From positions 1-64,000 of the forward strand of contig NZ_CANLTL010000017.1 in assembly GCF_947494015.1 (NCBI RefSeq): a stretch of DNA of 64,000 nucleotides, read 5' to 3'. Positions within the stretch are counted from its first letter, which is position 1. Each line of letters starts with the position of its first letter. The stretch is from an uncultured Cellulomonas sp. (GTDB taxonomy: Bacteria; Actinomycetota; Actinomycetes; Actinomycetales; Cellulomonadaceae). A model generated the notes under the pieces. The model worked only from the letters and a program-made list of their open reading frames with translations, searched no databases and was not told where the DNA came from. A program made the translations under genes and the position numbers. This document shows positions 8,100-17,122 of this stretch, in pieces.

Positions 8100-10940
8100 A
8101 TGGCCTCGCGCACCTCGGTGACGCGGCGAGCACGCCCCGTGCTCGCACACCTCGCGATCCCCGCCCTCGCCGCGGCGACACCGCTGCTGGCCATCCCCGC
8201 CATCACCGCGACGTCCGGCAGCGCCGGCTGGTCGGCGGTCGCGGTCGGCATGTCGGTGGGAGGGGGAGCCGCGGTGTTCGCCGAGCTCGCCTGGGGTCTG
8301 ACGGGTCCGCAGCTGGTGGCCCGCACGCCCGCCCCGCAGCGGCCGCGGCTGTACCTGCTCGCGGGCTACGCGAAGGCGCTCGTCCTCGCGCTGCTCGCCG
8401 TGCCCGCCGCGCTCGTCGCCGCGGTGCTGGCGCCCGACCACGGTGTCGCCGCCGCCGTCGCGGCCCTCTCGACGACCGCCGCGGCGCTGTCGCCCGCCTG
8501 GTACTTCCTCGGCACCGGCTCACCGCGGCACGTGCTGCTGGCGGACTCCGTGCCGCGCATGGTCGCCGTGGTGGCCGCCTCCGGTGCGCTGCTGCTCGGC
8601 GCTCCGTTGTGGGTGTCGCCGCTCGGGACGCTCGTCGCGGGTCTGGCGGCTCCGGTGCTCGGGTGGCGTCTGGTGGACCGGGTCCCCGGGACGTCGGTGC
8701 GGGTGCCGTTCGCGGCGGTGCGGGACGGCATCCGGACGCAGCGCACCGCGATGGGTGCTCGCGCCCTGAGTGCCGCCTACATCGCGCTGCCCACCGCGCT
8801 GGTCGGCGCCGTGAACCCGGCCGCGGTCGCGGGGTTCGCGGCCGTGGAGCGCCTCGCTCGGATGGCTCTCGCGGTTATGCAGAGCGTGCCCAACATGTTC
8901 CAAGGCTGGATCGGGGCAGCGAGCGGTCGGCCGCAGGAGCACCGGCGGATCCGCGTCGCCACGCTCGTCAACCTCACCGCCGGTGTCGCCGGGGGGGTCC
9001 TCTTCGCGGTCGCCGGGCCGACGGTCGCGCACGTCGTGTTCACCGGCGCGGTCTCCGTGCCGCCCGCACCGGCTGCGCTGGGCGGCGTCCTGATCACCCT
9101 CACAGCCGCCTCCCGGGCGGTCGGCGGCCTGGGTCTGGTGCGCCTGCGACGGGTCGGCTGGATCCTGGCGAGCGCGACGGTCGCGTGCGTCATGGGCATC
9201 CCCCTGGTGCTGCTGGGCGCGTCCCGGTCCGGTGCCGAGGGAGCGTTGTGGGCGCTGGTGGCCGCCGAGACCCTGGTGCTGACGGTCCAGGTGGTCGGGC
9301 TGACCGCCGGACTGCGCTCGGTGCGGGACGCCGCCCCGGCAACCAGGCACGGGTCGGGCTACGCTCGCGCGGTGCCCGACGTCGCCCCGAGCCCCCGTGC
9401 CCGGCGCCGCGTGGAGGCCTCCGTCGTCCTCGGCGCCGTGCTGGCCGCCCTGCTCGGCTGGGCCGTCGCGTCGGACCCCAAGCTCCTTGCGCTCGTCGCC
9501 GGTGCCGGCCTCGCCGCGGTGCTCGTGCGGCCGCGTGCGGGTGCCCTCGCGCTCGTGCTCGGGATGCTCTTCGTCCCGGTCACCGTCACCATCACCGTCG
9601 ACGACCGATGGCCCATCAGCACGCTGACGTACCTGCTCGTCGGCGGCGCCGCCGTCGCGGCGGTCGGCCGGCTGCGGCGCTTCGTCCAGGGCGCGCCCGA
9701 CTGGGGCGTCCTGCTGCCGATCCTCCCGGTCGCGGTCGCGGTCGCCGTCGCGGTGGCGGTCAGCTGGCCGGGCTTCGACGCGGTCCAGGCGCCGATCCGG
9801 ACCCTCGCGCTGTACGCCCTCATCGCCTGGCACGTCGTCGCCGAGCTGCGCCGCGACCCGGGCCTGACCCACCGGGTCGTCGTGGCCGTGGTGTGGGGTG
9901 GCGTCGCGGTGAGCCTCCTGGCGCTCTACCAGCGGCTCACCGGGACGTGGCCGGTGCTGGACGCGTGGGCCAGCGCGGTCCAGTACTCCTCGCGCGCCTA
10001 CGGCGGACGACCGGGCGGCACCCAGGGGCACCCCATCGTGTTCGGCGCCGTCGCGGTGACCGCGACCGCGCTGGCCCTCGCCCGGCGCCCCCGGTGGTGG
10101 CCGATCGCCGCCGGGCTCACCACTCTCGGCGTCGCCGTCTCCGGCAGCCGGAGCGCGTTCCTGGCGCTGCTGGTGGTCGCGGCCGTGCACGTCCTGGCGC
10201 GTCGCGAGCGCGGTCGCCTGGTCACCCGCGGGACCGTGGGGATCGCCGTGGTGGGAGTCGTGGCCGCCCTCGCCGCCGCGGTGGCCGCCCCGGCCGCGGC
10301 GGGCGACCTCTGGCGGTCGTTCCTGCTGCGCCTGCAGATCGGGGGCGACGTCTCGGCCGGCGCCCGGACCCTGCGGCTCCAGCTCGCCTGGGAGCAGATC
10401 ACCCGCGACCCCGCGACGTTCCTGCTGGGCGCCGGCCCCGGCGCCGAGCAGCGGCTGCTGCAGTCCGCGCGCATCGGCGACGGCCAGGCGGTCACCCTGG
10501 ACAACTTCTACGTCAGCGTCTGGCTCGACTACGGTCTGGCCGCCGTCCTGGCGTTGGCCGTCCCGCTCCTCGTCGCCGTCGTGCGGGGACGCGGTGCGGG
10601 CCGCCTGGTCCTCGCCGTGCTCGCCGTCGAGATGGCCTTCTTCTACGTGCTGACCTGGCCGGCAGCCATGGCGATCGGCATCCTCGGCTGGGCGCTGCTG
10701 TCGTCCCGCGGAGCCGCGGCGAGCTCGTCGACCGCCGGGCCGGCATCGCGAGGCGCGCGTGAGGCGGCCGCCGCAGGGGACGGGCAGGCGGCGGGGCGCG
10801 CTGCCGCGAGTGCCCGTCCCGACGGGCTCGCGGGTGAGGCCGTCGTCCCGTCACCACGCCGTGCCCCGGCGCGCGTCGACCGACGTGCTCGAGGCGCCGC
10901 GCGTCGCTCCGTGCGGTCAGTCGCGTCCTCCGGGCGCTGA
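8100..10940 (+). CDS. Fused Wzx-like flippase and Wzy/WaaL-like polymerase
   Basis: 946 aa, continuous frame. Residues 1 to about 410 form a flippase-like (MATE/MVF type) half with about a dozen hydrophobic helices. A short charged linker (about 410-440) leads to a second polytopic half (about 440-870). That half carries O-antigen ligase/polymerase hallmarks: GHPIVFGAV at about 644, SGSRSAFLAL, a long external loop with GARTLRLQLAW, and LDNFYVSVWLDYG at about 800. The Ala/Arg-rich tail from about 875 looks disordered. Wzx and Wzy are normally separate, so this single chain would couple repeat-unit flipping to polymerisation. An internal GTG at 9372 could start the second half alone. RBS is weak. 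Confidence 0.8.
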   Translation: MASRTSVTRRARPVLAHLAIPALAAATPLLAIPAITATSGSAGWSAVAVGMSVGGGAAVFAELAWGLTGPQLVARTPAPQRPRLYLLAGYAKALVLALLAVPAALVAAVLAPDHGVAAAVAALSTTAAALSPAWYFLGTGSPRHVLLADSVPRMVAVVAASGALLLGAPLWVSPLGTLVAGLAAPVLGWRLVDRVPGTSVRVPFAAVRDGIRTQRTAMGARALSAAYIALPTALVGAVNPAAVAGFAAVERLARMALAVMQSVPNMFQGWIGAASGRPQEHRRIRVATLVNLTAGVAGGVLFAVAGPTVAHVVFTGAVSVPPAPAALGGVLITLTAASRAVGGLGLVRLRRVGWILASATVACVMGIPLVLLGASRSGAEGALWALVAAETLVLTVQVVGLTAGLRSVRDAAPATRHGSGYARAVPDVAPSPRARRRVEASVVLGAVLAALLGWAVASDPKLLALVAGAGLAAVLVRPRAGALALVLGMLFVPVTVTITVDDRWPISTLTYLLVGGAAVAAVGRLRRFVQGAPDWGVLLPILPVAVAVAVAVAVSWPGFDAVQAPIRTLALYALIAWHVVAELRRDPGLTHRVVVAVVWGGVAVSLLALYQRLTGTWPVLDAWASAVQYSSRAYGGRPGGTQGHPIVFGAVAVTATALALARRPRWWPIAAGLTTLGVAVSGSRSAFLALLVVAAVHVLARRERGRLVTRGTVGIAVVGVVAALAAAVAAPAAAGDLWRSFLLRLQIGGDVSAGARTLRLQLAWEQITRDPATFLLGAGPGAEQRLLQSARIGDGQAVTLDNFYVSVWLDYGLAAVLALAVPLLVAVVRGRGAGRLVLAVLAVEMAFFYVLTWPAAMAIGILGWALLSSRGAAASSSTAGPASRGAREAAAAGDGQAAGRAAASARPDGLAGEAVVPSPRRAPARVDRRARGAARRSVRSVASSGR

Positions 10941-11569
10941 TCGACGGCGAGGTCGGCGACGACCGCGCGCACCGGGGGGACTGCCGAGGGCGCCGGCATG
11001 GTGCAGGACGCTGGCAGCGCAACCGTGATCTCGGCACCGGCGCCGAGAACGTCGGGCCGCTTCGTCGTGATCTGCGCCGAGCGGGGACCCGTCGTTCGTC
11101 CCATCGGTACGGCCATCGGTACGGCCATCGGTACGGCCGAGATCACGCCGCCTCCCCTCGACGCCCGTGTCGGCCAGGTGCCGCACGACCGACCACGGGT
11201 CGGGTCGCCCCGAGCGGTCGAACCAGCGCGCGCCGCCCGCTACCCAGGGCACGACCGCGTCGCGAGCGGATCGCTCGTCGACGTCATGGACACCGGCCTG
11301 CGATCCACGGCAGCCGCAGATCAAAAAGGGTTCGACGCCCAGCCCGGCTCCTCGCGGTCGTCCCCGCGGACGAGTCAGCGGGGCGAATGCGGGTCCGCCG
11401 TCCGTCCGTACGCACCAGCCACCGTGCGACGCGCGAGCCGGTGGGCGGATACCGGTGACACTGACGTCGCCGGCGACGACCCGGGCACCTCACGGCGGGC
11501 CGGGCGCCGCCGGGCGGTGCTGGGGCACGGCGTCGACCGTCGCGGTACGTCCGGGGCTCACGCCGCGGT
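10941..11569. other. Intergenic region without a convincing gene
   Basis: 629 bp between the fused flippase/polymerase and the convergent acyltransferase. Several reading frames are open on both strands, but none shows a recognisable family, clean codon bias or an RBS. A minus-strand frame near 11150-11290 has protein-like composition and could be the remnant of a decayed gene. The 12-bp triplicate at 11101-11136 lies here. Confidence 0.5.
11101..11136. repeat. 12-bp tandem repeat, three copies
   Basis: CCATCGGTACGG is repeated three times without interruption, followed by CC. A 12-bp unit keeps reading frame, but no supported gene covers it. Confidence 0.85.
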
Positions 11570-12679
11570 TCACGGCGCCGACGCGTCCACCGGCTCGCGG
11601 GACGACGACGCTGCCGCCGCGGGCGTCGTCACGCTCCTGGCCCGGGGCTTGAGGCGCAGGGCGGGCTTCTCGACGTACCGCCAGCTGAGGCCAGCCAGGG
11701 GCACGACCACGACCAGCGTCAGGACGGTGACCAGTCCCGGGTCGCGGGTGCCGGTGAGGACGACGACGGCCTGCTGCACCGGGTAGCCGAAGAGGTACAC
11801 CCCGTAGGACAGGTCGTTGCGGGTCACGCCGCCCAACGGCACCCGGCGGCATGCCAGGCCCACCGTGAGCACCACGTAGGGGAACGCCACGGCGGCCGCG
11901 GCGTCGCCCGCTGCCGTGTCCCGCAGCAGCACCAGGGCCACCAGCACCGCCACGGCGACATCGGGCCGCAGCGGCAGCCGGCGGCGCCAGGTGCGCAGCA
12001 GCGAGCCGGCGAAGAACGCTGCGCCGAGCAGCAGGATCTCGTCCACCGGGATGGCTGCTCCACCGACCGCAGGCAGCGGCACGCCGGCCGCCCGCAGCAG
12101 GCCGTGGGCGTCACCGAGCTGCGGTGAGCCGAGCACCGCGACGACGACCACCAGCGGGGGGAGCAGGGGTGAGCGCAGCAGCCGGGTCCGGGCCGCGACG
12201 ACCAGGAGCCCGTAGCACAGCACCTCGACGGGGATCGTCCACAACGAGGCGTTGAGGTCCGCGCGGGGGTTGGCGACGAACAGGCCCGGGGGCTCGGGGG
12301 TCGGGGCGAACACCAGCGTCGTCAGCGGCGGGTAGAGGTACGTCGCGGCACTCGACAGGTAGCGGCCGAGCGGCACGGTCGTCAGCAGCGGACCCAGCAC
12401 CCAGGCGGTGACGGCCGCTGCGACCGCCAGCCCGGGCACGATGCGCAGTGCCCGTTTCGCTGCGTAGCGACGGACCGACGGGTCGTGCTCCCAGCTCGTC
12501 GTGATGAGGTAGCCGCTGATCCCGAAGAAGACCAGCACACCGAGGTAGCCCCACGTCGTGCCGAGCGGGTTGAACCACGGTGCGGGCTCCGCGCTGCCGG
12601 CGACCGCGAAGGAGTGGGACACGACCACAGCAACGGCCGCGGCCAGGCGCAGGGCGTGGAGGTTGTTGTCGTGCGACAT
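11570..12679 (-). CDS. Acyltransferase 3 family membrane protein (OafA-like)
   Basis: 369 aa. A polytopic O-acyltransferase expected to acetylate or otherwise acylate a sugar, probably of the neighbouring polysaccharide. The N terminus has the family pattern ALRLAAAVAVVVSH with R11 and H22, then FFGISGYLI and about ten hydrophobic helices. SYGVYLFGYPVQQ is at the C-terminal end and WRYVEKP before a short disordered tail. The start ATG 12679 follows GAGGAG. There is no SGNH extension. It is convergent with the flippase/polymerase gene. Confidence 0.9.
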   Translation of the reverse strand: MSHDNNLHALRLAAAVAVVVSHSFAVAGSAEPAPWFNPLGTTWGYLGVLVFFGISGYLITTSWEHDPSVRRYAAKRALRIVPGLAVAAAVTAWVLGPLLTTVPLGRYLSSAATYLYPPLTTLVFAPTPEPPGLFVANPRADLNASLWTIPVEVLCYGLLVVAARTRLLRSPLLPPLVVVVAVLGSPQLGDAHGLLRAAGVPLPAVGGAAIPVDEILLLGAAFFAGSLLRTWRRRLPLRPDVAVAVLVALVLLRDTAAGDAAAAVAFPYVVLTVGLACRRVPLGGVTRNDLSYGVYLFGYPVQQAVVVLTGTRDPGLVTVLTLVVVVPLAGLSWRYVEKPALRLKPRARSVTTPAAAASSSREPVDASAP

Positions 12680-12922
12680 CGATGCTCCTCAGGGGACCGC
12701 TCGCCGACCTGCCGACGGGACGTGGGACCGGCCCGCGGGCGCAGGACGGCCGGCTGCGGCACGACCGCGGACGGCGGGCACCTCGGCCCTATCGACGCGT
12801 GCGGTCGGTACCTGAGCGGTCGGATCGTCCTGCTCGCCGGATTCGTCCCGGCCCCGTGTCCGCCGGCGGGCATCCCCGGACACCCCCGCCACCCACCCCG
12901 CCCCCTCTGCCACCATGCCCCC

Positions 12923-14389
12923 ATGGCGACCTCCACCCCCACGCGACCGGCACCCGCGACCGGCGCCGTCGACCGCTTCTTCAAGATCACCGAGCGCGGC
13001 TCGACCGTCGGCGCGGAGGTCCGCGGCGGCCTGGTGACGTTCTTCGCGATGAGCTACATCGTCGTGCTGAACCCGCTGATCATCGGGACCATCCCGGACG
13101 GCACCGGGCAGTATCTGGGCGGTGGCACCGAGCCGAACCTCGGCATGGTGGCGGCGACGACCGCGCTGGTCGCGGGCGTCATGACGATCCTCATGGGCGT
13201 GGTCGCGAACTTCCCGCTCGCGCTCGCGGCGGGCCTGGGCCTGAACGCCGTCGTCGCGTTCTCCATCGCCAGCCTGCCGGACGTCACCTGGGCCGATGCG
13301 ATGGGCCTGGTGGTCCTCGAGGGCCTGATCATCCTGCTGCTGGTGCTGACCGGGTTCCGCGAGGCGGTGTTCCGTGCGGTCCCCGTCCAGCTCAAGACGG
13401 CGATCAGCGTGGGCATCGGCCTGTTCATCGCCCTCATCGGCCTGGTCGACGCCGGCTTCGTCACCCCGGGCGCCGGCACGCCGCTGCAGCTGGGCGCGGG
13501 CGGGTCGCTCGTGGGCTGGCCGATCGTGGTGTTCGTCGTCGGACTGCTGCTGATGATCGTCCTCATGACCCGCCGGGTGCGCGGGGCCATCCTCATCTCG
13601 ATCGTCACCGCGACCCTGCTCGCCGTCGCGCTCGAGGCGGTCGTCGGCATCGGTGGCCGGACCGAGGAGAACCCGAACGGCTGGAGCCTGGACGTCCCCG
13701 CCATCCCCGACCAGCTGGTCGCCGCGCCGGACTTCTCCCTGCTCGGCCAGTTCTCGCTGTTCGGGTCGGTGGAGAAGATCGGCCTCGTCGCGGTCGTGCT
13801 GCTCGTCTTCTCGATCATGCTGGCCGACTTCTTCGACACGATGGGCACGATGGTCGCGATCGGCGCCGAGGCGGACCTGCTCGACGACAACGGCACCCCG
13901 CCGCGCACCCGGCAGATCCTCGTCGTCGACTCCCTGGCGGCCGCCGCGGGCGGCGCGGGCAGCGTCTCGTCCAACACGAGCTACATCGAGTCCGCGACCG
14001 GCGTCGGCGACGGCGCCCGCACGGGCCTGGCCTCGGTGGTCACCGGGATCGCCTTCCTGCTGGCGACGTTCTTGTCCCCGCTGGTCGCGATGGTCCCGTA
14101 CGAGGCGGCCACCCCGGCCCTGGTCATCGTCGGCTTCCTCATGATGATGCAGGTCGCCGGCATCACCTGGTCCAGCTACGAGATCGCCATCCCGGCGTTC
14201 CTGACGATCATCCTCATGCCGTTCACCTACTCGATCACCACCGGCATCGGGGCGGGGTTCATCGCCTTCGTCGTGCTCAAGGTCGCCGTCGGCAAGGTGC
14301 GCGAGGTGCACCCGCTGATGTGGCTCTCGGCGGCCCTGTTCGTCGTCTACTTCGCGCTCGAGCCGATCCGGACGCTGCTCGGCGCCTGA
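12923..14389 (+). CDS. NCS2-type purine permease (AzgA/PbuG-like)
   Basis: 488 aa. A proton-coupled uptake carrier for hypoxanthine, guanine or adenine. It starts with RFFKITERGSTVGAEVRGG and MSYIVVLNP, typical of the AzgA branch. Ahead of the conserved DFFDTMGT segment (about 300) come many hydrophobic helices. SSNTSYIESATGVGDGARTGLASV forms the family's substrate-site region (split here: NTSYIESATG, then ARTGL). ATG 12923 has no upstream purine-rich RBS, so a leaderless message is possible. The 240-bp upstream gap shows no purine riboswitch that I can recognise. Confidence 0.92.
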   Translation: MATSTPTRPAPATGAVDRFFKITERGSTVGAEVRGGLVTFFAMSYIVVLNPLIIGTIPDGTGQYLGGGTEPNLGMVAATTALVAGVMTILMGVVANFPLALAAGLGLNAVVAFSIASLPDVTWADAMGLVVLEGLIILLLVLTGFREAVFRAVPVQLKTAISVGIGLFIALIGLVDAGFVTPGAGTPLQLGAGGSLVGWPIVVFVVGLLLMIVLMTRRVRGAILISIVTATLLAVALEAVVGIGGRTEENPNGWSLDVPAIPDQLVAAPDFSLLGQFSLFGSVEKIGLVAVVLLVFSIMLADFFDTMGTMVAIGAEADLLDDNGTPPRTRQILVVDSLAAAAGGAGSVSSNTSYIESATGVGDGARTGLASVVTGIAFLLATFLSPLVAMVPYEAATPALVIVGFLMMMQVAGITWSSYEIAIPAFLTIILMPFTYSITTGIGAGFIAFVVLKVAVGKVREVHPLMWLSAALFVVYFALEPIRTLLGA

Positions 14390-14497
14390 CCGGGCGCGTG
14401 ACCGCCCCGGTGAGCCGGGGGAGTGACCCCGGACCGCTCACCACCCGCCCCGCCCTAGACTCGGGGCGCCTTCAACCGCCACACGTGGGGACAACAC

Positions 14498-15811
14498 ATG
14501 CGCATCTCGGTCATCGGCTGCGGCTACCTGGGCGCGGTCCACGCGGCCGCCATGGCTCAGCTCGGCCACGAGGTCGTCGGCGTGGACGTCGACGCCGCCA
14601 AGGTGGAGGCGCTGTCGCAGGCGCGTGCGCCGTTCTTCGAGCCGGGCCTGCCCGAGCTCCTCGCAGACACCGCCGCCAGCGGGCGGCTGCGGTTCACCAC
14701 CGACATGAGCGAGATCGCCGGGGCGCAGGTGCACTTCATCTGCGTCGGCACCCCGCAGAAGCGCGGCGAGTTCGGCGCTGACCTGAAGTACGTCGACGCC
14801 GCATTCGAGGCGGCGCTGCCCTTCCTCGGGGCCGACGACGTCGTCGTGGGCAAGTCGACCGTGCCCGTGGGCACCGCCGAGCGGCTCGCCGAGCGCCTGG
14901 CCGAGTCGGGCTCCACGGCGACCCTGGTGTGGAACCCCGAGTTCCTGCGCGAGGGCTTCGCCGTCAAGGACACCCTGCACCCCGACCGGCTGGTCTACGG
15001 CGTCCCGTCCGGCGAGGCCGGCGACCACGCCAAGGCCGCCCTGGACGAGGTCTACGCGACGCCGCTGTCCGAGGGCATCCCGCTCATCGTCACCGACTAC
15101 GCCACGGCGCAGCTGGTCAAGGTCGCCGCGAACTCGTTCCTGGCGACCAAGATCTCGTTCATCAACGCGATGGCCGAGCTGTGCGAGGCCACCGGCGCCG
15201 ACGTGACCAGCCTGGCCGACGCGATCGGGCACGACGCGCGCATCGGACGCCGCTTCCTCAACGCCGGCCTCGGCTTCGGCGGCGGCTGCCTGCCCAAGGA
15301 CATCCGCGCGTTCATGGCCCGCGCCGGCGAGCTGGGCGTCGACCAGGCGCTGTCCTTCCTGCGCGAGGTGGACTCGATCAACATGCGCCGCCGGGTCCGC
15401 ACGGTCGACCTGGCCCGCGAGGTCTGCGACGGGTCGATCGTCGGACGCCGGGTCGCCGTGCTGGGTGCCTCCTTCAAGCCCGACAGCGACGACGTCCGCG
15501 ACTCCCCGGCGCTGTCGGTCGCCGCGCAGATGCAGCTCCAGGGTGCCCGCGTCGTGGTCACCGACCCCGAGGCGATCGACAACGCGCGCGCCAAGTGGCC
15601 GGACCTCGCCTTCGCCGAGACCGCCGAGGAGGCCGCGACCGGCGCCGACGTCGTGCTGCTCGCGACCGAGTGGGCCGAGTACCGCAACCTCGACCCGGAG
15701 AAGCTGGCGACCGTCGTGCGCTCGCGCAACATCGTCGACGGCCGCAACGTGCTGGACCCGGCCGCCTGGCGCGCCGCCGGGTGGACGTACCGGGCGCTCG
15801 GTCGCCCTTGA
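14498..15811 (+). CDS. ugd: UDP-glucose 6-dehydrogenase
   Basis: 437 aa. It oxidises UDP-glucose to UDP-glucuronate with two NAD+, in the cytosol. The N terminus has the Rossmann fingerprint VIGCGYLG (about 5-12). The family sites follow: CVGTPQK, GKSTVPVGT, WNPEFLREG, and the catalytic loop FGGGCLPKD with nucleophile C264. The length matches bacterial Ugd. A TAGACT -10-like box lies near 14456. It probably supplies UDP-glucuronate to the nearby exopolysaccharide pathway; it could serve other cell wall polymers too. The next gene starts on its stop codon (TTGA). Confidence 0.95.
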   Translation: MRISVIGCGYLGAVHAAAMAQLGHEVVGVDVDAAKVEALSQARAPFFEPGLPELLADTAASGRLRFTTDMSEIAGAQVHFICVGTPQKRGEFGADLKYVDAAFEAALPFLGADDVVVGKSTVPVGTAERLAERLAESGSTATLVWNPEFLREGFAVKDTLHPDRLVYGVPSGEAGDHAKAALDEVYATPLSEGIPLIVTDYATAQLVKVAANSFLATKISFINAMAELCEATGADVTSLADAIGHDARIGRRFLNAGLGFGGGCLPKDIRAFMARAGELGVDQALSFLREVDSINMRRRVRTVDLAREVCDGSIVGRRVAVLGASFKPDSDDVRDSPALSVAAQMQLQGARVVVTDPEAIDNARAKWPDLAFAETAEEAATGADVVLLATEWAEYRNLDPEKLATVVRSRNIVDGRNVLDPAAWRAAGWTYRALGRP

Positions 15812-16440
15812 TCCCCGCCACGCGCCGACGGGGCCGCCGTCCGACGACGGCGGCCCCGTCGCGCTTCGCGCCGCGGGCCCTCGGCCTGGTCGTGCTCGCC
15901 CTGCTCGCGGCCCCCGCCTGCACGACGACGTCCCCGGCCCCCGCCGGCACGACCGGCACGACCAGCACGACGGACCCGGGCGCCGACGTCGCCACGCCCA
16001 CGAGCACACCCACCGGCGGCGCCACGGGTGGCGCACCCGACCCGGCGTCCCCGGGCGACGTGGGCACCGACGACCCCCAGGCCTACGCCGACGCGCTGTT
16101 CGCCGGGACCAACCGGGTCCGCGCCGACGAGGGGCTGCCCGCCCTGACGTCGTCGGCCTGCGCGCTGGAGGCGGCGACCGGCCGGGCGCAGGCCCTCGTC
16201 GGGGACCCCGGGCTCGAGCACGCGCCGATGGACCCGGTGCTCGCGGCGTGCGCCCCGGCGACCCGCGCCGCGGAGAACCTCAGCCGGGCGAGCGCCTCCG
16301 CCGGTGCGGTGGTCGACGCGTGGATGGACTCGCCCGGTCACCGGGCGAACCTGCTCAGCGCGGAGGTGACGGAGCTCGGCGTGGCGTGCGTGCCGGACGG
16401 CGGCCCGCTGGTGTGCTCGCAGATCTTCCTCGGCCCCTGA
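15808..16440 (+). CDS. Secreted CAP-domain protein, probable lipoprotein
   Basis: 210 aa. Function unknown; bacterial CAP (SCP/PR1-like) proteins are extracellular and often wall-associated. A basic N terminus and hydrophobic stretch (about 24-37) end in LLAAPAC, a weak lipobox, followed by a Thr/Pro-rich linker (about 40-75). The CAP domain runs from about 85 to the end with DALFAGTNRVRADEGLP, AENLSR and SPGHRANLL. The only start that includes the signal sequence is TTG 15808, overlapping the ugd stop as TTGA, so translational coupling is likely. The last 86 bp overlap the 3' end of the opposing VanZ-like gene. Confidence 0.82.
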   Translation: MIPATRRRGRRPTTAAPSRFAPRALGLVVLALLAAPACTTTSPAPAGTTGTTSTTDPGADVATPTSTPTGGATGGAPDPASPGDVGTDDPQAYADALFAGTNRVRADEGLPALTSSACALEAATGRAQALVGDPGLEHAPMDPVLAACAPATRAAENLSRASASAGAVVDAWMDSPGHRANLLSAEVTELGVACVPDGGPLVCSQIFLGP

Positions 16441-17077
16441 CGCGCCCCTCGGTCCGGCCCGCGCGGCGGGCGACCAGCAGCGCGACGCCGACGCCCAGGA
16501 CTGCGCCGCCGGTGTTCGCGGCGACGTCCGTCCAGGTCGCGGTGCGGTCGGGCAGCAGCACGTGCTGGGCGAGCTCGGCCGCGCCCGACGCCGCCGCCGG
16601 ACCCAGGATCCCCCACCACCAGCGACGCGGGTCCAGCCCGACCATCAGCACGCCGAACGGCACGAACATCGCCACGTTGGCGCTCTTCTCGAGCACGTTG
16701 TAGTCGAACCAGTCGGGGACGCCCAGGCCGTACAGGTAGGCGAACAGCTCGGACAGCGGAGCGCGGGCGTTCGCGTCCACGGGGGTCGGCCAGCCGACGA
16801 CGAGCGCCACCAGCACGGTGTAGACGGCCAGCGCCAGCACCCACGGCAGCCGGCGCCGTCGTCGGCCGGGGGAGGGCGCCGGCGAGGGCCCGGACGCCCC
16901 CGACGTCGGGCTGGCGCCCGGCGGGGTGACGGCGGGGCGGCCCCCGGGCCGCGCGGCCGGCGGGGTGGAGACCGGCGCGCCGGGCGGGCGGGTCGGCGGG
17001 GCGGGGGTCACCGCACGAGGGTACGGGGCGGCGTCGACCACGGCAGCCGGGTGCGGTGCGTCACGGCGCACCGTCAC
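16355..17077 (-). CDS. VanZ-like membrane protein
   Basis: Up to 240 aa. The proline-rich cytoplasmic N terminus (1 to about 72) ends in RRRRR. The VanZ-type core follows: a first helix (about 77-95), then KSANVAMFVPFGVLMVGL, ASGAAELAQHVLLPDRTATWTDVAANTGGAVLG (catalogued by its AELAQ and DVAANTGG motifs) and a last helix. VanZ confers low-level teicoplanin resistance in enterococci; the role of actinobacterial relatives is unknown. GTG 17077 is the longest start, and a TAATGA -10-like box 12 bp upstream would give a leaderless message; shorter starts are possible. The promoter overlaps the MarR palindrome. Confidence 0.75.
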   Translation of the reverse strand: MTVRRDAPHPAAVVDAAPYPRAVTPAPPTRPPGAPVSTPPAARPGGRPAVTPPGASPTSGASGPSPAPSPGRRRRRLPWVLALAVYTVLVALVVGWPTPVDANARAPLSELFAYLYGLGVPDWFDYNVLEKSANVAMFVPFGVLMVGLDPRRWWWGILGPAAASGAAELAQHVLLPDRTATWTDVAANTGGAVLGVGVALLVARRAGRTEGRVRGRGRSASTPAGRRPARTPRRAPSPPR

Positions 17078-17086
17078 CCGTTCGGG

Positions 17087-17111
17087 AGGTCATTACCCAA
17101 GGTAATGACCT
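17087..17111. promoter_or_regulatory. MarR-type palindromic operator between divergent genes
   Basis: A perfect 11-bp inverted repeat, AGGTCATTACC (17087-17097) and GGTAATGACCT (17101-17111), separated by CAA. It lies 11 bp before the marR-like ATG and 9 bp before the VanZ-like GTG. A TAGACT -10 box for the plus-strand gene starts at 17111. The size and symmetry fit a MarR dimer site, so autorepression and control of both directions are likely. Confidence 0.85.
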
Positions 17112-17122
17112 AGACTAACGAC

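Noticed and set aside
12680-12922. Purine riboswitch before the NCS2 permease
   Set aside because: The leader lacks the conserved junction and loop bases of purine or PRPP/ppGpp classes, and the gene may be leaderless.
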